Below are positions 35,081 to 46,748 of a DNA stretch of 64,000 nt, one piece after another (the first letter of the stretch is position 1; each line of letters starts with the position of its first letter). Under the pieces are notes generated by a model that made no database searches, had not been told where the DNA came from, and was given only the letters and a program-made list of their open reading frames with translations. Source of the stretch: Przewalskia tangutica (lineage: Eukaryota > Streptophyta > Magnoliopsida > Solanales > Solanaceae). The position numbers were made by a program, and so were the translations under genes. The stretch lies in contig CM056718.1 of assembly GCA_029844215.1 (NCBI GenBank), positions 167,265,396 to 167,329,395 of the forward strand. The letters are read 5' to 3'.

Positions 35081-35310
35081 AGGTTTCAAATCTTGGACAT
35101 CTAAAGGGAAAAAAACAAACAATGTGTGTGTAGCAAAAAGGGAAAACTTTGACCTTAATCGGTAGCGGAGACATGATTTTAAGTACTGTCACACGAATTT
35201 GGATGTTGGTAGGTTTCAAATGTTGGATTTTTGAAGGTAAAGAAAAACCAATGTGTGACTAGCAAAGAGGGAAGACTTTGACCCTGAGCAGTGGCGGAAG
35301 ATTTTCGCTA
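35081..35310. repeat. 130-bp duplication in the NINJA-like intron
   Basis: AGGTTTCAAAT occurs at 35081 and 35211, followed in both by CAATGTGTG, TAGCAAA, ACTTTGACC and a GGTAGCGGAG / AGTGGCGGAAG end. The second copy's CAGTGGCGGA recalls a hAT terminus, so this may be a duplicated transposon fragment. Confidence 0.75.
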
Positions 35311-36278
35311 AGGTGTTCAACATCTATTGTATATGCATGAAAAAAAGTAATTGAACTTTGGATACAAATATATACAAGATCGTAATAAAGTTGGTGGCTT
35401 TGCAGGTAGAAGCAGTAGAGATAATGCACAGGGAAATCAACCAAGTACTTCAGGTAGAAAGGATGCACAATTTGAACTGCTTACAAGTAGTAATGTCATT
35501 GTTCCCATCAAAGAGGAACAGGACCAAACAGTGGACAGGACAACACAATTTTCTTCTCCTATGAAGCAGACCCGAAAGTCTGAAATCAAGAATTGCGGAA
35601 TTTGATTACATTCTCGAATGCTGTGTGTTTCAGCCACTGGTAATGGCCCATATGGGAAGACGATAAACGGGTTATTGTGCAAGTATAATAGCAAAACGGA
35701 GATCAGCATTGTCTGTGTTTGTCATGGAAAGTCATTTACCCCTTCTGAATTTGTGGAGCATGCCGGAGGTGTTGATGTATCCCATCCTTTTGAGGCACAT
35801 TACTGTAATCTCTCCCTGTTCTTGATAAACGTAAAAGACCTTCAACTTTCTTTTTTCATTTCTTTAGTCTGTCTTCTTATATTATATCAAGACAGGCTTA
35901 AATGAAGCGACATGATCAGGGAGAATTAATACAATTGACCATAAATTTGCTTGAACTGAGTCATAATTGACAATGTAGTTTTTTGTAGTGTCAAGTAAAT
36001 GGGAGTGTAACAGTGTAAAGTTTTGCTAGTTGTATGGAAATAGAAGCTTCCTTTGTTGGATTTTGAAGCGTTTCTTTTCGATGGTCGTATTGGCACAAAC
36101 AAAATTGGAGATACAATGTGTTATTGTTGGTCAATTTGTTGCACCTAAGAAGATTTCACATCCTATTCGTGAATTGGAGATTTGTTAAAATTAATGACGG
36201 ATTTTTGAGATTGTACACTAACAATAGAGATGGATAAACTGAATCTTTTCCATATATAACATAAGTAATAGTACCATG

Positions 36279-36934
36279 TGTTGGTATAATAATTTGTATA
36301 TGACCAAAATAATGTTTCAAGACAATCTGTTTAAACATTTAGTAAAAAATAGATTACACAGTATAGAAATTACTTAACAGTAAATTGATCGTGAAACAAT
36401 AAACGAAAACAGAATCTGTTTTGGAAAATAATTTCAGAATGTAATCGAGTCCACTTAGTTCAAAGTGTGTCCTTAAGAAAATTATTCCCCTCACAGTACT
36501 CGAGGTTAACGGAATATCGCCTCCCAGGATAGAACGATTCTTGGAACAATCAAGAATTTATAGATTTGGAGGTACTGATTCTGAATGTTTGCAACCATTT
36601 AGAATAGTCACTTAATTTTGGAGGAAAATTCGAAAAAAGAGGGATTAAACCAGACGGGTCTTGGGTCGATCCATTTGGATTTATTTTTAATTAAATAATT
36701 AAACGTTTGTCCAAAAAGATTATCGATCGATCCAAAGCCGAAGCCGAACCGAGCGAGCGACGACGACGGCGCGAGGGGTCCTTGTCCTCTCAACCCTTTT
36801 AGTAACTAGAGAATGTGTAATGTAATATATACACCTCTCTTTCCTTCTCTTTTTTCGATGTGGGACAAAAGAGTCTTTTACTCCCTTTAATTTTCATTCC
36901 ATCATTTCCCATTCACCAATATCAAAACCCAACA
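36279..36934 (-). repeat. 3' LTR of copia element 2
   Basis: Shares TGACCAAAATAATGTTTCAA, CAGTAAATTGATC and TCGATGTGGGACAAAAGAGT with 46749-47539. It carries an internal deletion at the GATAGAACGATTCTTGG junction. Confidence 0.92.
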
Positions 36935-37514
36935 ATACCCCACATGAATGGGGAATTGCTATAAGATAAAAGAATGTGCGGACGAGTGTGATATACAAGC
37001 GAGATTTGACTGCTTCTGGATAAGTAGGTTTCCCTTTGAACTTTCCGTAGTGAACTTATATCGGATATACTCGATCTATCGGTAGATTTGATATCTTTGA
37101 ACCGTCGAACTTTGTTGTATACTTAGACAACATAAGACACACAATCAACCCTCAACCGTTTATGGTTCTCACGATTGTGTTCGTTTCAGCCATGAACATC
37201 GTCTGGTCTCATGAGTGCATAGAAAATGAGCCTTTACTATCATTACCCTTTAAAGCGCCTTACACTTAACACTCACATAGGTGATTTCTAAACATGTGGT
37301 CCTATAGCCACATTATCTGGTCATACATTGCCAGATTTAGATAACCATTAAAAAACATTAATGCTTATTAACTCATTAACAAGCCATAAAATCTTATCGT
37401 TATTTCTAAACATTGTCTTTATCCGAGAATGAGTTGAGTTATTTGAAAATGTTGAACCGTCAGTCACAACTTTGTTTGATCTCCTTGAACCTGGCTCTTG
37501 GGATCTCCAGTCTG

Positions 37515-39198
37515 CTAGGTAGAGTTACCGCCATGATGACTTGTCATTGGCCTTAACCTCATTCCCATTGATGATCTACTAACTCTTTCTCTACATAAGT
37601 CTTTTGTAAGCGGATCAGTCACGTTATCTCTTGACTTTACATAATCAATTGTGATAACGCCACTAAAGAGGAGTTGTCTAACGGTATTGTGTCTCCGTCG
37701 TATGTGACGAGATTTTTCGTTGTACATTACGCTCCCTGCCCTACCTATTGTTGCTTGACTGTCACAATGTATACATATAGGAGCCAAAGATTTGGGCCAG
37801 AATGGAATATCTTCTAAGAAATTCCGGAGTCATTCAACTTCTTCACCGGCCTTGTCTAAAGCTATAAATTCTGATTTCATTGTAGAGCGGGCGATGCATG
37901 TCTGTTTTGATGATTTCCAAGACACTTCTCCTCCACCAACGGTGAAAACATATCCACTCGTGGATTTAACTTCAAACGATCCGGTGATCCAATTTGCATC
38001 ACTATATCCCTCAAGTACTGCGGGATATTTATTATAATGCAAAGCATAGTTTTGGGTGTGTTGTAAATATCTCAAGACTCATTTCATTGCCATCCAATGA
38101 GTTTGATTGAGATTACTCGTAAATCGACTCAGCTTGCTTATAGCACATGCTATATCTGGTCATGTACAATTCATAATATACATCAAACTTTTCAAAGCTC
38201 GTGCAAAGTCCAATTGTGAGTCACTTTCACCTTTATTCTTTTGAAGTGCAAAACTTACATCAATTGGAGTCTTTGCAACATTGAAATTTAAATACTTGAA
38301 CTTGTCAAGTATTTTTTCAATATAATGTGACTGTGATAATGCTAGAACTTGTGGAGTTTTATGGATCATAATTCCTAAGATCAAATCAGCAATCCCTAAG
38401 TCTTTCATGTCAAATTTGATAGCGAGCATACGCTTCGTAGCATTTACATCGACAATATCTTTACTCATCAACATGTCATCAACATACAAACAAACAATGA
38501 CTTCATGATTTTGAGTATTTTTAATGTAAACATATTTGTCACACTCATTAATCTTAAATCAATTTGCCAACATTGTTTGGTCAAATTTCGCATGCCATTG
38601 TTTAAGTGTTTGTTTAAGTCCATAAAGTGACTTAACAAGTCTACACACTTTCCTTTCTTAACCAGGAACCACAAAATTCTCAGGTTGTTCCATGTAAATT
38701 TCTTCATCCAATTCTCCATTTAAGAAAGTTGTCTTGACATCCATTTGATGGATTTCAAGACCATATACGGCCGTCAGTGCCACTAACACCCGAATAGATG
38801 TTATTCTTGTTACCGACGAGTATGTGTCAAAGTAATCAAGGCCTTCTTTTTGTCTATAACCTTTGACCACAAGTCTTGCCTTATATTTGTCAATAGTGCC
38901 ATCAGCTTTCATTTTCCTTTTAAAAATCCATTTTGATCCTAAAAGTTTATTTCCAGGAGGAAGATCAACTAATTCGCATGTATGGTTGTTTAAAATTGAT
39001 TCAGTCTCATTATTGACTGCTTCTTTCCAAAATGTTGAATCAGAAGATGACATTGCTGCTTTAAATGTTTGAGGATCATTTTCAAGCAAGAATGTTACAA
39101 AATCTGGTCCAAAGGAAGTAGATGTCTTTTGACGTTTGCTACGCCTTGGATCCTCTTTGCTTGGTATACTTTCCTTTGATTCTTCCCGCGGTCGTTTA
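37515..39198 (-). pseudogene. copia element 2 RT and RNase H
   Basis: Minus-strand frames give RPREESKESIPSKEDPRRSK, WKEAVNNETESILNNHTCEL, KARLVVKGYRQKEGLDYFDT, EIHQMDVKTTFLNGELDEEI, the catalytic YVDDM (about 38485), DLGIADLILGIMIHKTPQVL, then RNase H pieces LEGYSDANWITGSFEVKSTS and CIARSTMKSEFIALDKAGEE, and the end (CIHCDSQATIGRA, NVTDPLTKDL). Frames shift at about 38660, 38500, 38160 and 37790. The protein is close in type to copia element 3 but is a separate family by LTR. Confidence 0.9.
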
Positions 39199-39650
39199 TG
39201 TTACACCCCGTAATACCAGTGCTACTAATTGAGAACGTGATTAAGGATTTAAGATTTGAATTTTGGAAGGAAAGAATAATTACATTTTCTTAAGGAAAAT
39301 TTCGGGAAAAAATGTGACGACGGAAAAATTATTAACTTGGAATATAATACTTCTAATTGGATTTATGGACTTAGTATTGAATTATAAGGTGTTGGAATTG
39401 ATAATATGGGGTCCGCCGAGAATTTCACAATTTCGCGGGGACCTTCAAAAAATTATATATTTTGAACCAATCGGAGGGCGACACGTGGCACCCCTCCACT
39501 TGTCTTGCTAAGATGACAACAAATTAGATATTTTGAGAGGGGACAAGTGGACATGGGTCTCACTCCACTTGGCTATACATATCCAAGTCTTGCAAGACTT
39601 GGATCACTTTACACTTAGACCAAAAAATAAGCTCTCATCTTCTCCCCTTT

Positions 39651-40100
39651 ATGAGACTTGATTTCTTTAAAAGTTATGAGACTTTATTTTTCAAGATATG
39701 GGATTTGATTTCTAAAGTAAAGAGATTTGATTTAAAGTTACGAGACTTGATTTCTTTACAAGTTATGAGACTTGATTTCTTTACAAGTTATGAGACTTTA
39801 TTTTTCAAGATATGGGACTTGATTTCTAAAGTTAAGAGATTTGATTTAAAGTTACGAGACTTGATTTCTTTACAAGTTATGAGACTTTATTTTTCAAGAT
39901 ATGAGACTTGATTTCTAAAGTTAAGAGATTTGATTTAAAGTTATGAGACTTGATTTCTTTACAAGTTATGAGACTTTATTTTTCAAGATATGGAAATTGA
40001 TTTCTAAAGTTAAGAGATTTGATTTAAATTTATGAGACTTGATTTCTTTACAAGTTATGAGACTTCATTTTTCAAGATATGAGTTACTTGATTTACTTCT
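39651..40100. repeat. Tandem array of about 90-bp units in the 5' gypsy-type LTR
   Basis: Units contain ACTTGATTTCTTTACAAGTT, ATGAGACTTTATTTTTCAAG and TTCTAAAGTTAAGAGATTTG. The same array is at 43260-43720 in the 3' LTR. Confidence 0.88.
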
Positions 40101-40379
40101 AAAGTTAAGAGGCTTGATTTCGAAAGAGTATGTGACTTGAGTTTTAAAAGTATACGTTTATTGATTTAAAGAGAAGGAGTTTTATGATTCTTTTTAAGTA
40201 TGTATGTACATAGTATTTTTGGGTTTAGTTTCCCTAATGTTGCAAGAATAAAAGTGTCTTAAGTTCTCTAAAATGAAAGGTTGTTATAATAGCTTTATGG
40301 GAAGTTGTTATAACAACTTAAGAAGAAGTGAAAAGATGGTTTAAAAATATTATGTAAGGAAAATCACACTGAGCCTACA

Positions 40380-40790
40380 AATAGGCCGGATTATGTTATG
40401 AGATACACCGAGCCTACAAATAGGTCGGATTATGTTATGAGATACACCGAGCCTACACATAGGCCGGATTACGCCATATTACCCCGAGCCTACACATAGG
40501 CCGGGTTACGTCATCTTACACCGAGCCCCACAGGCGGGCCGAATTATGCTACATGATTCCACAGTACACCGAGCCTCATAGGCGGGCCGGATTATGCTAC
40601 ATGATTCCACAGTACACCGAGCCCCACAGGCGGGCCGTATTATTCTACATGATTCCACAGTACACCGAGCCCCACAGGCGGGCCGGATTATGCTACATGA
40701 TTCCACAGTACACCGAGCCCCACAGGCGGGCCGGATTATGCCACATGATTCATCAGTACACCGTTTCCCGCAAATGGGCCGGATTACGTT
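40380..40790. repeat. Array of CCGAGCC...GGCCGGATTAT units (39-48 bp) in the 5' gypsy-type LTR
   Basis: The first units are about 39 bp (CACCGAGCCTACAAATAGGC), the later five are 48 bp (CCACAGTACACCGAGCCCCA, GGCGGGCCGGATTATGCTAC). The 48-bp period is a multiple of three, which gives chance open frames on both strands. The 3' LTR counterpart is 43980-44300, with fewer units. Confidence 0.9.
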
Positions 40791-41478
40791 ATCACGTATG
40801 GATCATCAAAGTAAGCTCCTAAATAAGAAGTCCCTCCATAAAGGGTCGAATTATGTTATGTAAGATATGTAAGTTATGTGGAAAACTTGATTGAATTCTT
40901 AAGTATGTATGTAAGAATATGATGTTAATTCTAATTGAAAGAAGGAAAAGAATGATTAATGTACGATTGATTTCATGAGTTAAAATGGCACGGTAGGATC
41001 TGGTATTTTAATTTTTATACTTGCCCCTGTTATTCTTTTGTACAGTTATGATCTTGTTTAATGTACTTTATTTTCGTTCCATACTTAGTACTTGTTGTAC
41101 CGACTTTAAGCTGCGCGCTCATGTCCGCAGTCTAGGTACACATTGTGGATCCGCGAGCTTAGGATCCTTGTTCAGATTTTGAGATGGCCCAAGTTCCGAG
41201 TTTGTCATTATGGCTAGGTATATTCAGGGGCGCATGGCCTTGTCGTCATAGTTATTGTCACCTTTAGAGTGCATGTATTCATATGAAATGGACTGGTGTA
41301 AGTTGTATTTACATTGTTGTGCAGCGTAGACCACTTTCGGGTGATTTATATTTATAAGCCTTCCGCTTTACCTTTGTTTTAAAAAATGAGTGTTATTTAT
41401 CTTCCGCGTTTATTTATGTTGTATGGGTAGAAGGGTGCCAGTAGGGACACCGATCACGCCCGGATTTGGGGCTTGACA

Positions 41479-42239
41479 GTGGTATCGAGCCGGTTAGTCC
41501 TCGGCGTATCTACAGATCGTGTATAGTAAGTCTTGTTTATCGATGTGTTGTGCACCACATCTATAAGCGCGAGGCTATAGTACATTTAGGATCGTTTCCT
41601 TCTCACTCTGAGATCGTGCGATAGAGCTGTGTTGTTAGGTTAGTATCTCCCTAACGTGTTATTTTGATTGCAGATATGAGAAAGGCAACAGTGACCCAGA
41701 AAGGATTATATGGACTTCGTATCCAAGTTGGTAAAACTATTGTACAGTTGGTATAATGATGATATGTATCTGTACGAGCGTATTTATTTGGGGTCATATG
41801 TGTGTTGCCTAGAATGATTATGAGTTACCATGAGTTGGTTAAACCTTAATTATTACTTGGAAGGTGTGAAACTGTTTATTGAATCCACACCTAGGCTTTA
41901 TATATGTACTTATTTGAAATAGTCAAGAGGTAATGAACTGACTAAGATTGTGATAGACTCTTGAAAGATCAGGTTTAATTGACTTATGGACATACCATGT
42001 TATTAGATTAAGTTGTGTTGTATGCTTAAGTGAGATGCATGAATAATATTTTTAGGGAGTAAATATGGTTGTTGTGATTAGGACAACATGATATTGAGAT
42101 TATGAGAAACTATCTTACCCGTATGAGGGGAGAGATAATGTAAGATTGGGACAAGGAATAATCGAGAATCATGGAATACTAACTAACTATTGAGACCTTA
42201 GATGAACATTCGAGGACGAATGTTTCTAAGGGGGAAGGA
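41479..42239 (+). other. Internal region of the gypsy-type element, noncoding
   Basis: Contains the PBS, an ATG-led stub (ATGAGAAAGGCAACAGTGAC at 41676) that could be a gag start, and the 3' polypurine tract. No domain remains. Confidence 0.6.
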
Positions 42240-45022
42240 TGTTACACCCCGTAATACCAGGGCTACTAATTGAGAACGTGATTAAGGATTTAAGATTTGA
42301 ATTTTGGAAGGAAAGAATAATTACATTTTCTTAAGGAAAATTTCGGAAAAAAATGTGACGACGGAAAAATTATTAACTTGGAATATAATACTTCTAATTG
42401 GATTTATGGACTTAGTATTGGATTATAATGTGTTGGAATTGATAATATGGGGTCCGTCGAGAATTTCACAATTTCGCGGGGACCTTCGAAAAATTATATA
42501 TTTTGAACCAATCGGAGGGCGACACGTGGCACCCCTCCACTTGTCTTGCTAAGATGACAACAAATTAGATATTTTGAGAGGGGACAAGTGGACATGGGTC
42601 CCACTCCACTTGGCTATACATATCCAAGTCTTGCAAGACTTGGATCACTTTACACTTAGACAAAAAAATAAGCTCTCATCTTCTCCCCTTTAGCTCCATA
42701 ATTTTGAGAGCCCCTTGGCTAAGAACAACCATTGTTGATCAATTTATTTCTCCAAGATTAAGCCCTTAAACCAAGTGCTAAGCCTAGATTAATATTTTAC
42801 ACGTTTTTACTTGTCTTGGCCGAAAGGTTCCGTCGACTTTTTGGAAGTGAGATTCAAAGAGAATTTGCTCCTAAGGTTGTAGGGAGTACATATATATGAT
42901 TGGAACTTGAAGAAGTGGAGCGAAACGAAAACTGCGCACCAATAAAGACCGGACTGTTTTGGGGCGTTTTTGGGCAAAAAATGAGATTGAAGTACTATAT
43001 GTAGCACATTCTACTTGGCTTGTGGAATAGCCAATAAGGTTGAAGTACATTGGAGCGTATTGCTACTTGTCGTTTGGGTTAGTCGCCAACGAGGTATGTG
43101 AACTTCTTCCTTCCTTTGACATGATTATTCGGTAAGTCTATGTGACTAAATTTTATTGAGTCTATGTGACTTGATTTGGTAAGTCTATGCGACTTTGAAG
43201 TAAGTAAGTCGATTTTGAAAATATATGAGAGTCAAAATTGTATAAGTTACGTGAAGTACTTTAAAGTTAAGAGATTTTATTTAAAGTTATGAGACTTGAT
43301 TTCTTTAAAAGTTATGAGACTTTATTTTCCAAGATATGAGATTTGATTTCTAAAGTAAAGAGATTTGATTTAAAGTTACGAGACTTGATTTCTTTACAAG
43401 TTATGAGACTTTATTTTTCAAGATATGAGACTTGATTTCTAAAGTTAAGAGATTTGATTTAAAGTTACGAGACTTGATTTCTTTACAAGTTATGAGACTT
43501 TATTTTTCTAGATATGGGACTTGATTTCTAAAGTTAAGAGATTTGATTTAAAGTTATGAGACTTGATTTCTTTACAAGTTATGAGACTTTATTTTTCAAA
43601 ATATGGGAATTGATTTCTAAAATTAAGAGATTTGATTTAAATTTATGAGACTTGATTTCTTTACAAGTTATGAGACTTCATTTTTCAAGATATGGGTTAC
43701 TTGATTTACTTCTAAAGTTAAGAGACTTGATTTCGAAAGAGTATGTGACTTGAGTTTTAAAAGTATACGTTTATTGATTTAAAGAGAAGGAGTTTTATGA
43801 TTCTTTTTAAGTATGTATGTACATAGTATTTTTGGGTTTAGTTTCCCTAATGTTGCAAGAATAAAAGTGTCTTAAGTTCTCTAAAATGAAAGGTTGTTAT
43901 AATAGCTTTATGAGAAGTTGTTATAACAACTTAAGAAGAAGTGAAAAGATGGTTTAAAAATATTATGTAAGGAAAATCTCACCGAGCCTACAAATAGGCC
44001 GGATTATGTTATGAGATACATCGAGCCTATAAATAGGCCGGATTATGTTATGAGATACACCGAGCCTACACATAGGCCGGATTACGCCATATTACCCCGA
44101 GCCTACACATAGGCCGGGTTACGTCATCTTACACCGAGCCCCACAGGCGGGCCGGATTATGCTACATGATTTCACAGTACACCGAGCCCCCATAGGCGGG
44201 CCGGATTATGCTACATAATTCCACAGTACACCGAGCCCCACAGGCGGGCCGGATTATGCTACATGATTCCACGAGACAGCGGGCCTGATTATGCCACATG
44301 ATTCATCAAGACACCGTGTCCCGCAACGGGCGGACACGTTATCACGTATGGATAATCAAAGTAAGCTCCTAAATAAGTCCTCCATAAAGCGGCCTGGATT
44401 ATGTTATGTAAGATATGTAAGTTATGTGGAAAACTTGATTGAATTCTTAAGTATGTATGTACGAATATGATGTTAATTCTTATTGAAAGAAGGAAAAGAA
44501 TGATTAATGTACGATTGATTTCATGAGTTAAAATGGCACGGTAGGATCCGGTATTTTAATTTTTATACTTGCTCGCCATTCTTTTATACGCTTATGATCT
44601 TGTTTAATGTACTTTATTTTCGCTCCATACTTAGTACTTGTTGATCGACTTCTTGCAGTGGCTGCATTCATGTCTGCAGTCTAGGTACACATTGTGGATC
44701 CGCGAGCTTAGATCCTTGTTCAAAGATTTGACGGCCCAAGTTAGGAGTTTGTCATTATGGCTAGGTATATTCGAGTGGTACGGGCCTTGTCCCGTCATAG
44801 TTGTCACCTTCAGAGGTCCAGATTCATCCGGCCGGATGGTGTAAGTTGTATTTACATTGTTGACAAACGTAGACTTTCTGTGATTTATATTTATACGGAA
44901 GTCTTTCCGCTTTGCCTTTGTTTTAAAAAAATGAGTGCTATTTATCTTCAGCGGTTTATTTATGTTGTATGGGTAGAAGCTTTCAGTAGGGGCACCGCCA
45001 CGCCCGGATTTGGGGCTCGACA
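42240..45022 (+). repeat. 3' LTR of the gypsy-type element
   Basis: Matches 39199-41478 throughout, including both internal arrays, and adds about 500 bp absent from the 5' LTR. The two LTRs otherwise differ by scattered substitutions and several small deletions after 44270. Confidence 0.9.
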
Positions 45023-45540
45023 GCTTTAGATCTTTCACTGACGACTCATATTCGCTTTATACGGATAAATATTTTCAAAGAATTCAACATTATCTGATTC
45101 AATTACCGTATTAACATGAATTTCGGGATTGTCCGATTTGTGAACCAAAAACCGACAAGCTTTGTTGTTTGTAGCATAGCCAATAAAAACACAATCCACA
45201 GTTTTTGGTCTGATTTTTACCCTTTTTGGCATAGGAACTTGGACCTTCACTAAACACCCCCACACTTTAAAATATTTCAAGTTAGGTTTTCTTCCTTCCC
45301 ATAGATCATATGGAATAGATTCCCACCACGGGATGTTATTGACTTCATATCACATATATCTCTGTGAATTAAGTCTAAAAGATTTGAATTCCTATCAATA
45401 GACTTATATGGATGTTTAACAAACTTAGATTCAACACAAATTTCACATTTTGATTTGTTACACTCGAATTTAGGCAATACTTCTAAATTAATCAATTTCT
45501 GAACATGGCATAAGTCATTTAACTCCAATAAGTAAGACGA
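45023..45540 (-). pseudogene. copia element 2 integrase remnant
   Basis: Minus-strand frames give the GAG-pre-integrase zinc-binding part (CNKSKCEICVESKFVKHPYK), LIHRDICDMKSITSRGG at the start of the integrase core, then directly the C-terminal part (KYFKVWGCLVKVQVPMPKRV, TVDCVFIGYA). The catalytic core between them is deleted. It continues into the RT region across the nested element. Confidence 0.88.
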
Positions 45541-45564
45541 AGCTGAATTCTTATTAATATTGTC

Positions 45565-45780
45565 TCTTCACATGTAATGTGAACGTGACTCTTAACATGT
45601 AGTGTGAACGAGATTCTTCACATGTAATGTGAACGTGACTCTTCACATGTAGTGTGAACGAGACTCTTCACATGTAGTGTGAACGTGACTATTCACATGT
45701 AGTGTGAACGTAACCATTCACATGTAATGTGAACGAGATTCTTCACATGTAGTGTGAACGAGACTCTTCACATGTAATGT
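45565..45780. repeat. 25-bp tandem array, about 8.7 copies
   Basis: The unit TCTTCACATGTAGTGTGAAC plus five bases (GAGAC, GTGAC or GAGAT) starts at 45565 and every 25 bp after. Each unit holds the short inverted repeat CACAT-GTA/G-ATGTG-like core. It lies in the leader of copia element 2. Confidence 0.95.
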
Positions 45781-46748
45781 CTTTGACATTTTCCAGAATA
45801 TCATAATTGAAAATTATGACTCCCAATTCTGTAACTCAACAACCAAGACCATTCGTCCCATGACTATTTGGAATCAACACGGACACTAAATTGAAGCAAT
45901 TTCGTAATTTTTCTTTATAGAACTTCCGCTTCCAACCTTGTATGTCTATCATCCATCCAGTAAATAATTTTCTTGTCATTAATTGTTTGTCACAGTCAAA
46001 TCGACAAACTTTTTAAATTAATAAAACCAAAATAGCAATTAATTCACAGACTTCAATGATGAAGTTTTTATTTCTTCAAATCGCATTTGAATTATAAACT
46101 TAAACGATGAAAAATTTATTTCTTCAAATTGCAATATAATTATGAAACTTTAGTATTCCAACGAAGTTTTTATATCTTCGAGTCAGAATACTAATATTCA
46201 TATGGAGTAGAAAACTACACAAGTTTTAATCTCCTTAAACAGAACGACGAAGATTTTATGTTATTCAAATCGTTGTACAAGTATCACATGAGTAAGTCAA
46301 ATTCATTCTTACTACCTTGAAAATAATCTTCACGTATTTCATGCAACAAATATAATACACAACGGTGAAGATTTTATTTCTTCAAACCGAATCAATTATG
46401 CTTGAAACGAAAAAGATTGTATGTCAGGTACTTGATGAAGTTTTTATATCTTCAAATCAAGTATCCAAATGAGTAGAAAGTTATGAATACTTTAATCTCA
46501 ATCGGAGTAGAAAATTTGAAGATTTTAGTCTCCAGACAACATACAAGAAAAACACATTTTTTCCCTCTGAAAACACTTTTTTTATTCCTTTTGGAAAACA
46601 CTTTTTCCTCGACTTTAATATTCCAACGAAGTTTTTATATCTTCAAGTTAGAATATGAAATTTCATACGGAGTTGAAAACCACACAGGTTTTAATCTCCA
46701 AATCAGAATACAGATTAAATAAAATAAACATAATTTCCTTAAGATTTT
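45781..46748 (-). other. Noncoding leader of copia element 2 with recurrent hairpin motifs
   Basis: No gag. Motifs of the form GAAG-TTTTTATATC-TTC recur at about 46061, 46106, 46158, 46245, 46366, 46438 and 46628; each can fold as a small GAAG/CTTC stem. Confidence 0.6.

Larger units (their letters stand above)
34169..35825 (+). pseudogene. NINJA/AFP-family (ABI five binding protein-like) gene, decayed
   Basis: Ninja/AFP proteins are nuclear adaptors that link jasmonate or ABA regulators to TOPLESS corepressors. Exon 1 (34169-34742) starts MLNLLKEDDNG followed by an EAR motif VELSLGLSIGG. Exon 2 (35406-35825) ends with the family's C-terminal domain: VSATGNGPYGKT, EISIVCVCHGKSFTPSEFVE and HAGGVDVSHP. 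Lesions: a frameshift between 34270 and 34294; a 117-bp in-frame duplication (34294-34520); another shift near 34560; an in-frame TGA at 35603; and an extra T near 35790 that moves the expected LRHITVI end out of frame (original-type stop at 35823; the shifted frame runs to 35905). Alternative splicing could hide the TGA, but several independent breaks point to a pseudogene. The intron has GT at 34743 and AG at 35405. Confidence 0.82.
39199..45022 (+). mobile_element. Ty3/gypsy-type LTR retrotransposon lacking coding region, nested in copia element 2
   Basis: The 5' LTR is 39199-41478 (2280 bp) and the 3' LTR 42240-45022 (2783 bp); both start TGTTACACCCCGTAATACCA and end GATTTGGGGCT(T/C)GACA. 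The primer-binding site TGGTATCGAGCC follows at 41480 and a polypurine tract CTAAGGGGGAAGGA precedes the 3' LTR. Only 761 bp lie between the LTRs and no gag or pol is visible, so it is a large-deletion or LARD-like derivative. The 5' LTR lacks about 500 bp that the 3' LTR has (about 42690-43270). The flanks (GTTTA, GCTTT) do not form a clean TSD. Gypsy assignment rests on LTR and PBS style. Confidence 0.85.

Noticed and set aside
39651..39911. 86-codon ORF MRLDFFKSYETLFF
   Set aside because: Translation of the 90-bp repeat of the LTR.
40506..40863. ORFs encoding repeated 16-residue peptides on both strands
   Set aside because: They arise from a 48-bp tandem repeat in a gypsy-type LTR; open frames in several registers are expected from a period divisible by three.
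45565..45780. CRISPR-like array
   Set aside because: Units are contiguous 25-mers without unique spacers, in a plant retrotransposon.
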